Shown here one piece after another: positions 36,883 through 46,723 of a stretch of DNA of 64,000 nucleotides. Under the pieces are notes generated by a model, which was not told where the DNA came from, ran no database searches, and was given only the letters and a program-made list of their open reading frames with translations. Each line of letters starts with the position of its first letter. The stretch's first letter is position 1. The DNA lies in contig NZ_MUBK01000016.1 of assembly GCF_002127545.1 (NCBI RefSeq), forward strand, positions 1 to 64,000. Direction: 5' to 3'. Both the position numbers and the translations under genes were made by a program. The DNA is from Xenorhabdus beddingii. Lineage in GTDB: Bacteria > Pseudomonadota > Gammaproteobacteria > Enterobacterales > Enterobacteriaceae.

Positions 36883-36952
36883 ATATCAAAAAGCACACTC
36901 GCCGATTATCGGGTGACGCATGCTTTAACCAAACAGGTGTGCTTTTTGATAT
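36883..36952. repeat. 16-bp perfect inverted repeat with 38-base spacer
   Basis: ATATCAAAAAGCACAC (36883-36898) and GTGTGCTTTTTGATAT (36937-36952) are exact reverse complements. The spacer holds a smaller CCGATTATCGG pair. It lies between sbcB and a phage-like gene. It could be a strong RNA hairpin, a terminator for either side, or a small mobile repeat. Confidence 0.85.
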
Positions 36953-36996
36953 GAGGGAATGAGGAAATAGTTGGATGCCCTGTCAGTTTGATGCCT

Positions 36997-37530
36997 CTAT
37001 TTGGTAAGAGAGAGGAGTGCATATGCATGGATATTCGCAGCATCTGGGTTAAGGTGTACAAATCCCCTATCGAGAAAACGTAAGTCTATGTCACTGTTAT
37101 CCCATACCATTGAATCAATACAATCATCTTTTAAAAGATCAGGGACATAATATGTCGTACCTTTCAATGGGGGCTTTCTTTCAGGTACAGGTACATCCCA
37201 TTCTCCAATGCGAAGAATTTGTGGATTGGGTTTTAGCCTGAACTCCAATGTAGGGATAAAAGATAAATTTTTGGTGCAGTTTTGCCAACCTTCGGTAGCA
37301 TTTCTGCGGTATTGAAACCAGCGCCACGGTTCATCGTGTTCGATTGCGAGTTTTGCGTATTCCTTAATTAAAGTGGCGTGTGGATGCGGATAAGCCGCTA
37401 CTACAGTGTCGGAGTGAACAAAGACACCATTAATTTGATACTTACCGTTATTTTGTTCTGTAAGTTTATAAATCTTATTTTTAACTAAATTGTTCTGGGG
37501 ATCATCTTTCCCGATATATTTGGCGTACAT
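36997..37530 (-). CDS. hypothetical protein, phage-like
   Basis: The protein has 177 residues and no signal peptide or membrane helix. The stretch DEPWRWFQYRRNATEGWQNC followed later by LEFRLKP resembles small phage-encoded proteins that carry a W-x-x-(F/Y)-x-x-R repeat ending in EFRLKP (as in short uncharacterised prophage genes of enterobacteria). The function is unknown. There are no phage neighbours here, so it may be a single-gene insert (a moron) left between sbcB and tmaR. The start ATG at 37530 has AGGCCGAGGAATAA upstream. Confidence 0.55.
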   Translation of the reverse strand: MYAKYIGKDDPQNNLVKNKIYKLTEQNNGKYQINGVFVHSDTVVAAYPHPHATLIKEYAKLAIEHDEPWRWFQYRRNATEGWQNCTKNLSFIPTLEFRLKPNPQILRIGEWDVPVPERKPPLKGTTYYVPDLLKDDCIDSMVWDNSDIDLRFLDRGFVHLNPDAANIHAYALLSLTK

Positions 37531-37796
37531 GTTTATTCCTCGGCCTTTGCAATGTTCAATTCATTACAGTTCACTCGGAAATGAGCTGGAGTTAGTCAGA
37601 TGTAATCGTTCAAGTTTTACCTTCTGCCGAACTGTGTTTCTCCAATGTATTCAGGTCAGTTTTAAAATTTCCTAACTTTTCCCAACTTTTCCCATTGTGT
37701 GCAATATTACCTAAGGTTTTGGCAAGATTTATTAAACCGATTTTGGATTTTATGATGGGATCGTTAGTGTGGGGCTGTGAACTCTAAGGAGGCAGA

Positions 37797-38051
37797 ATGA
37801 TGATAGAAATTACAGAAGTATTCCCAACCCCGCAAGAATATATCATATTACGTGAGCAGGCTGGTTTGTCTGCAAAACCATTATGGACAAGATTGATACT
37901 GGGTTGGATGCGCGCTCTTATGTTTCCATGATTGCAGATAAACCTAGATCCTATGAAACCGGGTTATCCGATCGTGCCAAGTGCTCAAGGTATGTATCGT
38001 CGTTTGAAACCCTTGCGCCAAATCAAACGAGATATAAGGATAACCGAATGA
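37797..38051 (+). pseudogene. decayed GNAT acetyltransferase
   Basis: A good start (AGGAGGCAGA then ATG at 37797) opens MMIEITEVFPTPQEYIILRE followed by QAGLSAK, the usual N-terminus of a small GNAT N-acetyltransferase. It then jumps, with a frame change near 37885, to MDKIDTGLDARSYVSMIADK, which belongs near the C-terminus of the same family, and after a second frame change to PSAQGMYRRLKPLR, its end. So about 70-80 residues in the middle, including the acetyl-CoA binding R/Q-x-x-G-x-G/A loop, are deleted and the rest is frameshifted. The gene cannot make an active enzyme. Confidence 0.75.
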
Positions 38052-38201
38052 GCTGTTTACTTTGTCATGATCTCTGTATTCGTAGTCCCAAAAATAGCTC
38101 ATATCAATAAATTGTCGAAACTGACTTGTCTATACGTTGCTTGAAATTGTATTGTGTAGCCAGCATAAGAAATTATCAGTCTGATTAAAAAGGTGTAAAA
38201 A

Positions 38202-38522
38202 ATGGACAACACAAATAAACCAACATTCCACAATGTACTGGAGTTTGTGCGTATATTCCGTCGCAAAAACAAATTACAGCGTGAGATCGTAGATAACGAG
38301 AAAAAGGTTCGAGATAACCAAAAGCGCGTGTTACTACTCGATAACCTGAGTGACTACATTAAGCCGGGAATGTCGGTTGAAGATATTCAAGGGATTATTG
38401 CTCATATGCGCAGCGATTATGAAGAACGTGTTGATGAATATATCATCAAAAATGCCGAACTCTCTAAAGAACGCCGTGAGCTATCTAAAAAACTTAAAGC
38501 TATGGATGGTGGAATCAAGTAA
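38202..38522 (+). CDS. tmaR: TmaR (YeeX), pole-localising regulator of the sugar phosphotransferase system
   Basis: The protein has 106 residues, helical and rich in charged residues (coiled coil). Blocks match YeeX/DUF496: [38 protein letters not shown] and [20 protein letters not shown]. In E. coli, TmaR forms polar clusters and controls where enzyme I of the phosphotransferase system lies. The site AAGGTG is close to the ATG. A terminator follows at 38551. Synteny with sbcB is retained. Confidence 0.95.
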   Translation: MDNTNKPTFHNVLEFVRIFRRKNKLQREIVDNEKKVRDNQKRVLLLDNLSDYIKPGMSVEDIQGIIAHMRSDYEERVDEYIIKNAELSKERRELSKKLKAMDGGIK

Positions 38523-38550
38523 GTTTTGGTTGTTCAGCGTTGAACGTACA

Positions 38551-38585
38551 GTTAACCACGCCATTGGCGTGGTTAACTTTTTTCG
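38551..38585 (+). terminator. terminator of tmaR
   Basis: GTTAACCACGCCA and TGGCGTGGTTAAC pair directly and are followed by TTTTTT. Confidence 0.93.
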
Positions 38586-38659
38586 CTTCTCTTGTAACCC
38601 GCTATTTTGTGATAAAAATCTTGAACTATTCAGAGTAGTCATTATGTTTACAGTAGCTT

Positions 38660-38736
38660 CCCTTAAATGGGGTTTATTTGTACATTTATGGCTGCTATAC
38701 TCAATATCTATACAAAAATACCCCTTAAAAAGGGTG
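38660..38736. promoter_or_regulatory. two related palindromes upstream of abiEi, likely operator
   Basis: CCCTTAAATGGGG at 38660-38672 and ACCCCTTAAAAAGGGT at 38720-38735 share the same half-site. AbiEi antitoxins of other species repress their own operon by binding two inverted repeats upstream, so these are good candidates. Confidence 0.5.
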
Positions 38737-38755
38737 TTACGGTAGAGATAATGAG

Positions 38756-39289
38756 ATGGACAAAATCACAGCTATTAATAGACTAGATAAATTTAGTGAG
38801 AAAGGACGGTATGTCTTTCTTTTCCAAGACTTAGAAACCATCTTTTTTGACGAACTAACACGCACATTACGCAAATCTATTGAACGCTTGGTTAAAGCTG
38901 GATTGCTGGCACGCGTTGCGAGGGGAGTCTATATCTATAACCGGGCGACTAAAGATAGTTATCCTCTGGAAAATATCGCCAAAAATATTAGACGAGGCGA
39001 GTTTAACTATGTCAGCTTAGAGTCGTCCTTATCTCAATATGGGATCATCTCCCAAATCCCAATTGACCGTCTGACCATTATGTCTACAGGTAGGTCAGGG
39101 GAGTTTAAAACACCTTGGGGGGTTATTGAGGTGACACACACCAGTAGAGAACCCAGCGAAATTTTGAAAGGAACGATTGAGACCAGATCACCGTTGAGGA
39201 TCGCTACAGCAGAAACAGCACTGCGTGACCTTAAGCGCGTGGGCAGGAATATGCATTTAGTCAGATATGAGGATCTCAATGATGCCTAA
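38756..39289 (+). CDS. abiEi: AbiEi-family antitoxin (type IV toxin-antitoxin)
   Basis: The protein has 177 residues. The N-terminal ~65 residues form a winged helix (TLRKSIERLVKAGLLARVAR, then GVYIYN), followed by the AbiEi domain (NYVSLESSLSQYGIISQIPI, TAETALRDL). This is the COG5340 type. It represses the operon and counteracts the toxin without direct binding to it, by function in better-studied members. The gene overlaps the next one by 11 bp. It sits between tmaR and a core gene, so the pair is an accessory insertion. Confidence 0.82.
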   Translation: MDKITAINRLDKFSEKGRYVFLFQDLETIFFDELTRTLRKSIERLVKAGLLARVARGVYIYNRATKDSYPLENIAKNIRRGEFNYVSLESSLSQYGIISQIPIDRLTIMSTGRSGEFKTPWGVIEVTHTSREPSEILKGTIETRSPLRIATAETALRDLKRVGRNMHLVRYEDLNDA

Positions 39290-40202
39290 GCCGATTGATT
39301 TTAACGCGCTTGTCGATCAGGCAGTTATACAAGGCGAACTGGAAAATTTAAGACCCGTCGTAGAAAAAGAATTATTACATTATGACATTCTTTTTTGTCT
39401 ATCTAAGGAAGGACTACTGAAGGGAATGACGTTTCAAGGAGGGACTTCATTACGGTTATGTTATAGCTCAAACCGTTTTAGCGAAGACCTTGATTTTGCA
39501 GGTGGCCGGGATTTTTGTTCCGCTGATTTAGCCAAGATGAAGGGCTGTATAGAGAAGTGCTTGGGGGAACGGTACGGCCTTGAAATCAAAGTAAAAGAAC
39601 CAAAAGAATTACGAAAGGAACCCGAATATGCTGAGGTGAAAGTAGATAAATGGCAGATATCCGTTACCACGGCTCCAGAGCGAAAGGATCTGCCTAAGCA
39701 ACGTATAAAAATTGAAATTACCAACATTCCTGCTTATACGAAGAACCCGCTTCCACTTGCACGAAACTATTCTGTTTTGCCCGATGGATACAATGACATT
39801 TTAGTCCCTGTAGAAACGCTAACAGAAATTATGGCCGACAAACTCATCTCATTCCCTGCTACCACATCTCGCATTCGATATCGTGACATGTGGGATCTGT
39901 TATGGCTAATTCAGGAGAAAGCTGAACTAAACACGGAACTCGTCAAAAAGAAAATTTCAGATTATCAGATCGATAACTTTGAAGATTTACTCCAGTCCAG
40001 AGTCGATTCTCTTGATGAAATTGTTTCTTCTGGTGGATTTCATAATGAGATGAAGCGATTTATACCAACACATGTTTATGAAAGAAGTATTGGTCAAGAT
40101 GGGTTTTCATCATATTTGCTTACCACCCTTAAGCGGCTATTAAATTCGTTGAAAGATGAACTTTACGTAGCCGAAAATAGCAAAATTTCATTTAAACTTT
40201 AA
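39279..40202 (+). CDS. abiEii: AbiEii-family nucleotidyltransferase toxin
   Basis: The protein has 307 residues from the ATG at 39279 (GAGGATCT upstream); the frame starts 4 codons earlier. The nucleotidyltransferase motif I is TFQGGTSLRLCY (near residue 54) and the metal-binding SEDLDFAGG follows about 12 residues later, as in PF08843. Other expected residues are RYRDMWDLLWL (the conserved Asp and Lys/Arg region). AbiEii toxins are thought to act as GTP- or other nucleotide-transferases on RNA; the target here is not known. With AbiEi it forms an abortive infection module. Confidence 0.85.
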   Translation: MMPKPIDFNALVDQAVIQGELENLRPVVEKELLHYDILFCLSKEGLLKGMTFQGGTSLRLCYSSNRFSEDLDFAGGRDFCSADLAKMKGCIEKCLGERYGLEIKVKEPKELRKEPEYAEVKVDKWQISVTTAPERKDLPKQRIKIEITNIPAYTKNPLPLARNYSVLPDGYNDILVPVETLTEIMADKLISFPATTSRIRYRDMWDLLWLIQEKAELNTELVKKKISDYQIDNFEDLLQSRVDSLDEIVSSGGFHNEMKRFIPTHVYERSIGQDGFSSYLLTTLKRLLNSLKDELYVAENSKISFKL

Positions 40203-40364
40203 TCGATACCCCATAAACTGGAAAAACTATGATCCGGAAGACCACAGATTCAGTGAATGATCCCGACATGCCCAGTTTTTTTCATCATCTGGTTATGAAC
40301 CGTATGTACGGTGGGGGGAATCAAACAGCAAGATTCGCCCCTATTCCGATTTTCATCCCATAAA

Positions 40365-41018
40365 TCAGCCCCAATGAGGCTTTAGCTCTGGATCGACTAA
40401 GGCATAAATCTGATAGTAAGTTTGTTTATCTTCTGCCATTTGTGCCAATTGTTCTGCCACATTTTCCCGGCTTACCATGCCATGAACTTCTTCCTGATAA
40501 CGTTGACAGTGACCAGTACCCGCCTGATCGGTAAGACCGCCAGGGCGAATGATAGTAAAAGCCAGCGTGCTGGTTTGCAGATAACTTTCTGCGAGTGACT
40601 TGTGCCTGACGGATTGCCCAAATAATGATTTGGCTCGGGGTGATAATGTATGCCAACTTTCTCCACATCCAATGGATGTTACCAATAACATACGTGAAAT
40701 CTGAGCTTGCTCCAGTGCATCTATAATAGCCATATTTCCATAATGATCGGCATCTCCTCCTCCAATGGTTGAAAAGACAACCGGATTTTCCCCTGCTTGT
40801 GCAATCGCTTTTTCTATGTTCTCTTTGTTACAGGCATCGCCGTGTATGACGTTAACACCGGCTGCACTCAATTCTATCGCTTGTTGTGTGTTGCGGATTA
40901 ATGCTGTGACAGGGCGGTTTTGTTTTAGAGCCAAAGTGACCAAATGGCGTCCAACGCCTTTTCCCGCACCAAAGATAAGCCAGGGTTTCATAGATGGAAA
41001 GTTCTCCATAAAATTCAC
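40365..41018 (-). CDS. NAD(P)-binding protein of the NmrA/SDR atypical type
   Basis: The protein has 217 residues, or 208 if it starts at the ATG at 40991 (MKPWLIFGAGKGVGRHLV). The Rossmann GxGxxG motif is FGAGKGVGRHLV, with NPVVFSTIGGGDADHYGN and the SIGCGESW segment further on. RPGGLTD and the end fit NAD(P)H-dependent epimerase/dehydratase-like folds. The catalytic Tyr-x-x-x-Lys of classical short-chain dehydrogenases is absent; a K in RHKSLAESYL lies in that region. The substrate is unknown. It stands alone between abiEii and rne. Confidence 0.65.
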   Translation of the reverse strand: MNFMENFPSMKPWLIFGAGKGVGRHLVTLALKQNRPVTALIRNTQQAIELSAAGVNVIHGDACNKENIEKAIAQAGENPVVFSTIGGGDADHYGNMAIIDALEQAQISRMLLVTSIGCGESWHTLSPRAKSLFGQSVRHKSLAESYLQTSTLAFTIIRPGGLTDQAGTGHCQRYQEEVHGMVSRENVAEQLAQMAEDKQTYYQIYALVDPELKPHWG

Positions 41019-41105
41019 TATATTAATGGGAATGATAACCAGTTAATTTTATTGAAATAAATGGTTTAAAGGAATTAAATTGATCTGGTTTTGTGGTATG
41101 AGGGT

Positions 41106-41137
41106 AAAAAAAGTGGCTCCTAACAAGCGGAGCCACA
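41106..41137 (-). terminator. terminator of rne
   Basis: GTGGCTCC and GGAGCCAC pair around 8 bases, with a run of T on the minus strand. Confidence 0.9.
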
Positions 41138-41167
41138 TTGAGTTTTACAGAAAATCACAATATCTGA

Positions 41168-44100
41168 TTATTCGAATGTCTGTGGTTTCGACATCGCAGA
41201 GGTTGCGATATTTGTTGCAGAGTGCCCACCAGCACCGCCTTTACCTTTGAATGGGTCAGCAGGACGTTGCCATTCAGTAATCACGACAGGTTTTGCCACC
41301 ATATCGGGTGCAGGTGCCTTCGTCATTGGGGAATAAGCGTGATGATTTTTTTCCACGATAATCGCAGGCTCAGTAGCTTTTGCCTCTTCCGTTTTAACTT
41401 CCTCTGCCTTAGAGCATGTTTCCGTTGCGACAGTTGGTTGTTCTTCATGATGTTCCTGTTTGAAGATAGGCGTCACAATGATAGCTTCCGCAGTGTGACG
41501 GGGTTCCTCAGAATCATGTGGTGTGGCATCAGGCTGTATTGTTTCATGAAGAATTGTCTCATGAGGGATTGTTTTATGAGGGATTGCCTCATAAGGTACA
41601 GTTTCATGGGATACAGTATCAACTAAAACTTCTGGCTGATGTTTTTCATCATGATTGATGACCGATTCTACGATTTCTGGCTCTGCTGAAACTTCAGGTA
41701 GTTCAAATTTCGGCTCTACAGATGTCGTGATAGAAGTCTCATCGTTAACCCGTTTTACACTGTCATGAGGCGTGGAGCTAGGTTGTTCAGCCACTTCAAT
41801 GTGAGTTTCTGGTGAAACTGGCGCAGACTCTACTGCCTTAGACACTAGAACCCCATTTTCTTGCTGCACAAGTGTTGATTTTTCTTCAACCGCACCAACG
41901 GTAACTGAGGTTTCAAATTCAGTGGTTGTGACCGGGGCAACAGGGTAACTCACCCAAACTTTACCGGATGCCAGCTCTGGCGATACGACAGCCATTGTCA
42001 ATGGGACGGGTGATTGGGTCAGGTTACGTTCATCACGATAGCGGCGGCGACGCTGACCACTGACACGCAAGTGACGTGGTGAACGGCGAGAGCGACGTGG
42101 CATTGTGTTGTCTTGTTGCTCATTGTTTGCAGATGCTACGTTTTGTGAAGCGGTATTTTGCACCACGCCACCTTGTGGAATGGCAGGTTGGTTGACCGCT
42201 TCAATATTCGTATCGACAACAGCAGGGATCGGCGCTTTTTGTTCCTTTTCTGTCTTGGTTGATACGTTTTCAGGCATTACTGCGGGTAAAGCGGTAATGA
42301 TAGCGTCTTCTTTCACCTCATCAACAATACGTACTTTTTGGCTAAGCTGACGACGTTGACGACGTGGCATGACCGGCTGGCGCTCTTCTGCTTCTTCTTC
42401 GACAATATCCGGTTTAGTTGTTGTCTGCTGGACTTTGGCTTCCAGTTGTTGCTGGCGCTTTTCTTCCTGACGGCGGCGCTGACGTTCAGCCCGTTGTTCA
42501 CGGCGTTGCTGCTGCTGTGCTTCACGTGCTTCATTGTCTATCGCAACATTTTCCTGAGCATTATTTTTCTGCTGGACATTACGGCCCTTGCGTTGTTCAT
42601 CGCGCTCACGGTTATTGCGGGTTTCATTTTCGTTGCGTTCACGGCGCTGATTCTGGCGGCGTGGGTTGCGACGGTCTGGTGAACGGCGGTTATCATTGCC
42701 AGAAGATTTTTTACTATTCTCTCCAGCCTGTTTTTCTTCTTCACCACTGAACATTTTCTTCAGGGCCGTGACAAAGCGACTGAACAGTCCCGGTTTTTCA
42801 GCCTGCTGCTGAGTATTGATTGCGGCCTTTTTCTCTTTTGTTTTTGCTGCTGCAGGTGTCGGTGTATCTGCCGGCAGATCAAACGTTGAAATAGCAGGTT
42901 GTTCCGGGCGCTTACGTTCGTGCTGAACATCATCCTGAGCATTTATCATTTCTGCTTCATGAAGTTGTGGCAGCAAATAGCTCAAAGCAGAAATTTCTTC
43001 ACCTTTACGTACCCGTAAAACAGAGAAATGAGGAGTCTGCATCTGATCATTTGGAACGATAACAACACCCACGTCACCTTGGCGATGCTCAATGGCGCTG
43101 ACGGCCTTGCGTTTTTCATTCAGTAAGTAAGAAGCAATTTGGACAGGAACAATGGCATGAACCTGATGGGTGTTTTCTTTCAGTGCTTCTTCTTCAATGA
43201 GACGCAGTATTGACAGGGAAAGTGATTCGTTGTCACGAATTGTTCCTGTACCGCTACAGCGGGGGCAGACATGGTGACTGGATTCGCCCAGTGATGGACT
43301 TAAACGCTGGCGTGACATTTCCAGCAGGCCAAAGCGGGAAATACGGCCAATCTGAATGCGGGCCCGATCTTGGCGTACAGCATCACGCAGGCGGTTTTCA
43401 ACTTCACGCTGATGACGAACAGGCGTCATGTCAATGAAATCAATAACAATGAGGCCACCGAGGTCACGCAAACGCAGTTGGCGTGCAATTTCATCAGCGG
43501 CTTCCAGGTTAGTATTGAAGGCCGTTTCCTCGATATCGCCGCCCCGGGTTGAACGGGATGAGTTGATATCAATGGCGGTCAGGGCCTCAGTAGTATCTAT
43601 GACCACTGAACCACCGGAAGGCAGCCGAACTTCACGCTGGAAGGCCGATTCAATTTGTGATTCTATTTGATAATGGCTGAACAGGGGAACTTCACCGCTG
43701 TACAGCTTGATTTTGCTGGCAAAATCTGGACGACCCAAGGCAGTAATGTGTTGGCGTGCCAAATCAAGGATTTTCGGGTTATCAATCAAGATTTCCCCAA
43801 TGTCCGGGCGCAGATAATCGCGGAAAGCCCGCACGATGACATTGCTTTCCTGATGAATTAAGAAGGGTGCAGGATGATTATCGGCGGCTTTCTTAATGGC
43901 TTCCCAATGTTTCAGACGGAAGTTCAAATCCCCTTGCAAGGCTTCAGCCGTTTTGCCTACACCTGCGGTACGGACGATAAGCCCCATGCCTTCCGGGACA
44001 TCAAGAGAAGAAAGAGCCTCTTTTAATTCGATGCGATCATCGCCTTCGATACGGCGGGAAATTCCGCCGGCCCTTGGGTTATTCGGCATCAGCACCAAAT

Positions 44101-44476
44101 AACTACCTGCCAGACTGATAAAAGTGGTTAACGCAGCACCTTTATTGCCTCGTTCTTCTTTATCGACTTGAACGATGACTTCCTGGCCTTCTTTAAGGAT
44201 ATCCTTAATATTAGGGCGACCATGAGAGTGATAATTACTTGGGAAATATTCGCGAGCAATTTCTTTAATGGGAAGGAAACCATGCCGTTCCGCGCCATAA
44301 TCAACAAAAGCAGCTTCCAGGCTAGGTTCAATCCGAGTAATTTTACCTTTATAAATATTTGCCTTTTTCTGCTCGTGTCCTGGGCTTTCAATATCCAAAT
44401 CATAAAGACGTTGCCCGTCAACAAGGGCAACACGCAACTCTTCCTGTTGGGTTGCGTTGATTAACATTCTTTTCAT
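41168..44476 (-). CDS. rne: ribonuclease E
   Basis: The protein has 1102 residues (E. coli 1061). The catalytic half (1-530) has an S1 domain ([20 protein letters not shown]), the Mg2+ aspartates in AIDINSSRS (near 303) and VIDFIDM (near 346), and the zinc link CPRCSGTG near 404. The C-terminal half is disordered: an arginine-rich RNA-binding stretch ([20 protein letters not shown]), a second one ([10 protein letters not shown]), and the PNPase-binding end [20 protein letters not shown]. It is the scaffold of the degradosome and starts decay of most mRNAs. An in-frame 15-bp repeat near 41541-41615 lengthens the linker (a series of HETI-like units). Confidence 0.96.
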   Translation of the reverse strand: MKRMLINATQQEELRVALVDGQRLYDLDIESPGHEQKKANIYKGKITRIEPSLEAAFVDYGAERHGFLPIKEIAREYFPSNYHSHGRPNIKDILKEGQEVIVQVDKEERGNKGAALTTFISLAGSYLVLMPNNPRAGGISRRIEGDDRIELKEALSSLDVPEGMGLIVRTAGVGKTAEALQGDLNFRLKHWEAIKKAADNHPAPFLIHQESNVIVRAFRDYLRPDIGEILIDNPKILDLARQHITALGRPDFASKIKLYSGEVPLFSHYQIESQIESAFQREVRLPSGGSVVIDTTEALTAIDINSSRSTRGGDIEETAFNTNLEAADEIARQLRLRDLGGLIVIDFIDMTPVRHQREVENRLRDAVRQDRARIQIGRISRFGLLEMSRQRLSPSLGESSHHVCPRCSGTGTIRDNESLSLSILRLIEEEALKENTHQVHAIVPVQIASYLLNEKRKAVSAIEHRQGDVGVVIVPNDQMQTPHFSVLRVRKGEEISALSYLLPQLHEAEMINAQDDVQHERKRPEQPAISTFDLPADTPTPAAAKTKEKKAAINTQQQAEKPGLFSRFVTALKKMFSGEEEKQAGENSKKSSGNDNRRSPDRRNPRRQNQRRERNENETRNNRERDEQRKGRNVQQKNNAQENVAIDNEAREAQQQQRREQRAERQRRRQEEKRQQQLEAKVQQTTTKPDIVEEEAEERQPVMPRRQRRQLSQKVRIVDEVKEDAIITALPAVMPENVSTKTEKEQKAPIPAVVDTNIEAVNQPAIPQGGVVQNTASQNVASANNEQQDNTMPRRSRRSPRHLRVSGQRRRRYRDERNLTQSPVPLTMAVVSPELASGKVWVSYPVAPVTTTEFETSVTVGAVEEKSTLVQQENGVLVSKAVESAPVSPETHIEVAEQPSSTPHDSVKRVNDETSITTSVEPKFELPEVSAEPEIVESVINHDEKHQPEVLVDTVSHETVPYEAIPHKTIPHETILHETIQPDATPHDSEEPRHTAEAIIVTPIFKQEHHEEQPTVATETCSKAEEVKTEEAKATEPAIIVEKNHHAYSPMTKAPAPDMVAKPVVITEWQRPADPFKGKGGAGGHSATNIATSAMSKPQTFE
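41541..41615 (-). repeat. five 15-bp tandem units in the rne linker
   Basis: Units related to GTYTCATGAGGGATT repeat five times in frame (41541-41615). On the coding strand they give degenerate PHETI pentapeptides. Copy number changes would keep the frame. Confidence 0.85.
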
Positions 44477-45035
44477 TCTAACTTACTCATTATTTTTTAC
44501 ATTAGTATAGAGCTGCGAGCAAAAAAGAGATGAGCTACTGGTTACCGATGGCCTCGTGTCTTTTACAAAACCGCCAGCCTCACGGCTATCGTTTGTATAG
44601 AGGCGCCTATTTGTCGGGGCAAGTCTGAATTTCATTTAAATACAGCACTCTTTATTTGGGACACTGTAATAAATCGGTACAGTTATGCCCCAATCCAGTA
44701 AGCTACAACCCGCAGCCCATAAATTGTTTGCTTAAACATTACGTCTTACGCCATTGCTGCGTTTTTGTTCAACCAAACAGATAACAAACAATTTCAATCT
44801 TGCCATTCATAGTTTAGTAAATCGTGGCCAGAAAGCATTATTCCATTGCTATTGGGGTGATAGCAAGGTGACTTTGTCGCTTTACGGCTTTTTTATTAGG
44901 AAATAGTGATAAGTTGTTAATCTTTAGTCTTTATCCTAAGACACTTGAAATAATCAAGTAGGAAAATATGGATGTTATTTAGACATCTTTAAAAATGAGT
45001 GGCGCTCAGTTTATTGGATAATTAGAATCTCGCCC
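44477..45035. promoter_or_regulatory. rne 5' leader and divergent rne/rluC promoter region
   Basis: This 559-bp gap between divergent rne and rluC corresponds to the long leader of rne in E. coli (about 360 bases), whose stem-loops let RNase E control its own mRNA. Conservation cannot be judged from one sequence, but several T/A-rich stems and GGGACACTG / CAGTTATGCCCC pairs are seen at 44658-44695. The rluC promoter must also be here. Confidence 0.5.
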
Positions 45036-45992
45036 ATGAAAACAAATAATCAAACTGTACAGTTTGTCACGATTGATGACGATGAAGCCGGTCAGCGAAT
45101 TGATAACTTTTTGCTGGCTCGTTTAAAAGGTGTACCTAAGAGCATGATTTATCGGATCTTGCGTAAAGGTGAAGTTCGAGTTAACAAGGGAAGAATCAAA
45201 CCTGAATATAAATTGACAGCAGGTGACATCATCAGGGTTCCACCTGTCAGGGTTGCGGAAAAACAGGAAGCGCCTGTTTCTGCGAAACTGGGTAAGGTGG
45301 CTGCGCTGGCAGAGTGTATCTTGTATGAAGATGACCATATTCTGGTCATAAATAAACCCTCCGGAACGGCAGTTCATGGCGGCAGTGGGCTGAGTTTCGG
45401 TGTGATCGAAGGGTTGCGTGCGTTACGCCCGGAAGCGCGTTTCCTTGAGTTGGTGCATCGTCTTGATCGCGATACTTCGGGTATTTTATTGATTGCCAAA
45501 AAGCGCTCTGCATTGCGCGCGCTGCATGAGCAGTTACGTTTGAAACAGATGCAAAAAGACTATCTGGCATTAGTGCGTGGGCAATGGCAATCCCATTGCA
45601 AAGTCGTCGAAGCTCCCTTATTGAAAAATATCCTGCAAAGTGGGGAAAGGGTGGTAAAAGTCAATAGTGAAGGCAAACCGTCTGAAACACGCTTCAAAGT
45701 TGAAGAACGGTATGCGTTTGCGACATTAGTGCGAGCCAGCCCGGTTACGGGACGAACTCATCAGATCCGTGTGCATACATTACATGCGGGTCACCCCATT
45801 GCTTTTGATGATCGTTATGGCGATAAAATGTTCGATGCTCAGCTTGCAGAAACAGGTCTTAACCGATTGTTCCTGCATGCAAGTTCATTGAAGTTTACCC
45901 ATCCGTCCACGGGGGAAACCCTGCGTTTCGAAGCCCCATTGGATGATAGGTTGAAGCAATGTTTAACAGCACTGCGGCAAAGTCATCACTGA
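45036..45992 (+). CDS. rluC: 23S rRNA pseudouridine(955/2504/2580) synthase RluC
   Basis: The protein has 318 residues. An N-terminal S4 domain ([20 protein letters not shown], residues ~15-75) is followed by the RluA-type catalytic domain with the active Asp in [16 protein letters not shown] and the conserved GRTHQIRVH. It makes three pseudouridines in the large-subunit rRNA. The synteny (divergent from rne, convergent with yceF) is as in E. coli. It overlaps the end of yceF by 7 bp. Confidence 0.95.
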   Translation: MKTNNQTVQFVTIDDDEAGQRIDNFLLARLKGVPKSMIYRILRKGEVRVNKGRIKPEYKLTAGDIIRVPPVRVAEKQEAPVSAKLGKVAALAECILYEDDHILVINKPSGTAVHGGSGLSFGVIEGLRALRPEARFLELVHRLDRDTSGILLIAKKRSALRALHEQLRLKQMQKDYLALVRGQWQSHCKVVEAPLLKNILQSGERVVKVNSEGKPSETRFKVEERYAFATLVRASPVTGRTHQIRVHTLHAGHPIAFDDRYGDKMFDAQLAETGLNRLFLHASSLKFTHPSTGETLRFEAPLDDRLKQCLTALRQSHH

Positions 45993-46582
45993 GAACATAC
46001 CGTCAGTGGGTTTATCCCCTGGCGGATCAGCATGTCTGACAAAGTGATTAAGGGTAAGCCGATTAATGTGTTGGGATCTCTGCCATCTAATTTTTCAAAT
46101 AATGTAATGCCCAGCCCTTCACTTTTAAAGCTGCCAGCGCAATTGAAAGGTTTTTCCTTGTTTAAATAACCCATGATTTCGGGTTCGGTAAGCTCTCTGA
46201 AATAGACATGAAAGAGTTCACAACGGGTATCTATGTTCCCCGTTTTGCTATTTAACAGGGTAATTCCAGTATAAAAAGTAACACATTTGCCACTGGCTTT
46301 TCGGAGTTGAGAGAACGCATTCTCAAAATTATGTGGCTTACCGGTAATTTTATTATCTAAAACACAAACCTGATCTGAACCTATAATGAGATGGCTGGAA
46401 TAACTGCCCTGTAATGCGCTGGCTTTTGCATAGGATAGCCGTTTTACTAATTGTTCCGGGCTTTCGTTCTCCTGTGGACTTTCATCAATATCCGGAGAGA
46501 CACAAGTAAAAGGCAAACCTATTTTTTCCAGTAATTGACGGCGATAGACAGAAGTTGATGATAAAACAATCGGAAGCATCAT
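45986..46582 (-). CDS. yceF: YceF, Maf-like nucleoside triphosphate pyrophosphatase (7-methyl-GTP type)
   Basis: The protein has 198 residues. Maf fold motifs are [18 protein letters not shown] (the SxSxxRxxLL start), [18 protein letters not shown] and [12 protein letters not shown] with the catalytic Asp. The E. coli paralogue YceF prefers 7-methyl-GTP and is thought to clear modified nucleotides. ATGATG at the start gives two possible starts; the first is used. It is divergent from yceD and converges on rluC. Confidence 0.93.
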   Translation of the reverse strand: MMLPIVLSSTSVYRRQLLEKIGLPFTCVSPDIDESPQENESPEQLVKRLSYAKASALQGSYSSHLIIGSDQVCVLDNKITGKPHNFENAFSQLRKASGKCVTFYTGITLLNSKTGNIDTRCELFHVYFRELTEPEIMGYLNKEKPFNCAGSFKSEGLGITLFEKLDGRDPNTLIGLPLITLSDMLIRQGINPLTVCSQ

Positions 46583-46723
46583 TTTTCCATAAAATACGTA
46601 GAGAAATATTCGCAGGCATTTTAAACTATACGCCGCTTAACAAGCGAATATTTTACGGAAAGGTGCAGATGTGTGGCCTTTTTCTTTGACTATGTCCCAT
46701 TACAAAGATAATATGCGCGCCTT

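Noticed and set aside
42105..42750. several long frames opposite the C-terminal half of rne
   Set aside because: They arise from the biased codon use of the Arg/Glu-rich region on the coding strand.
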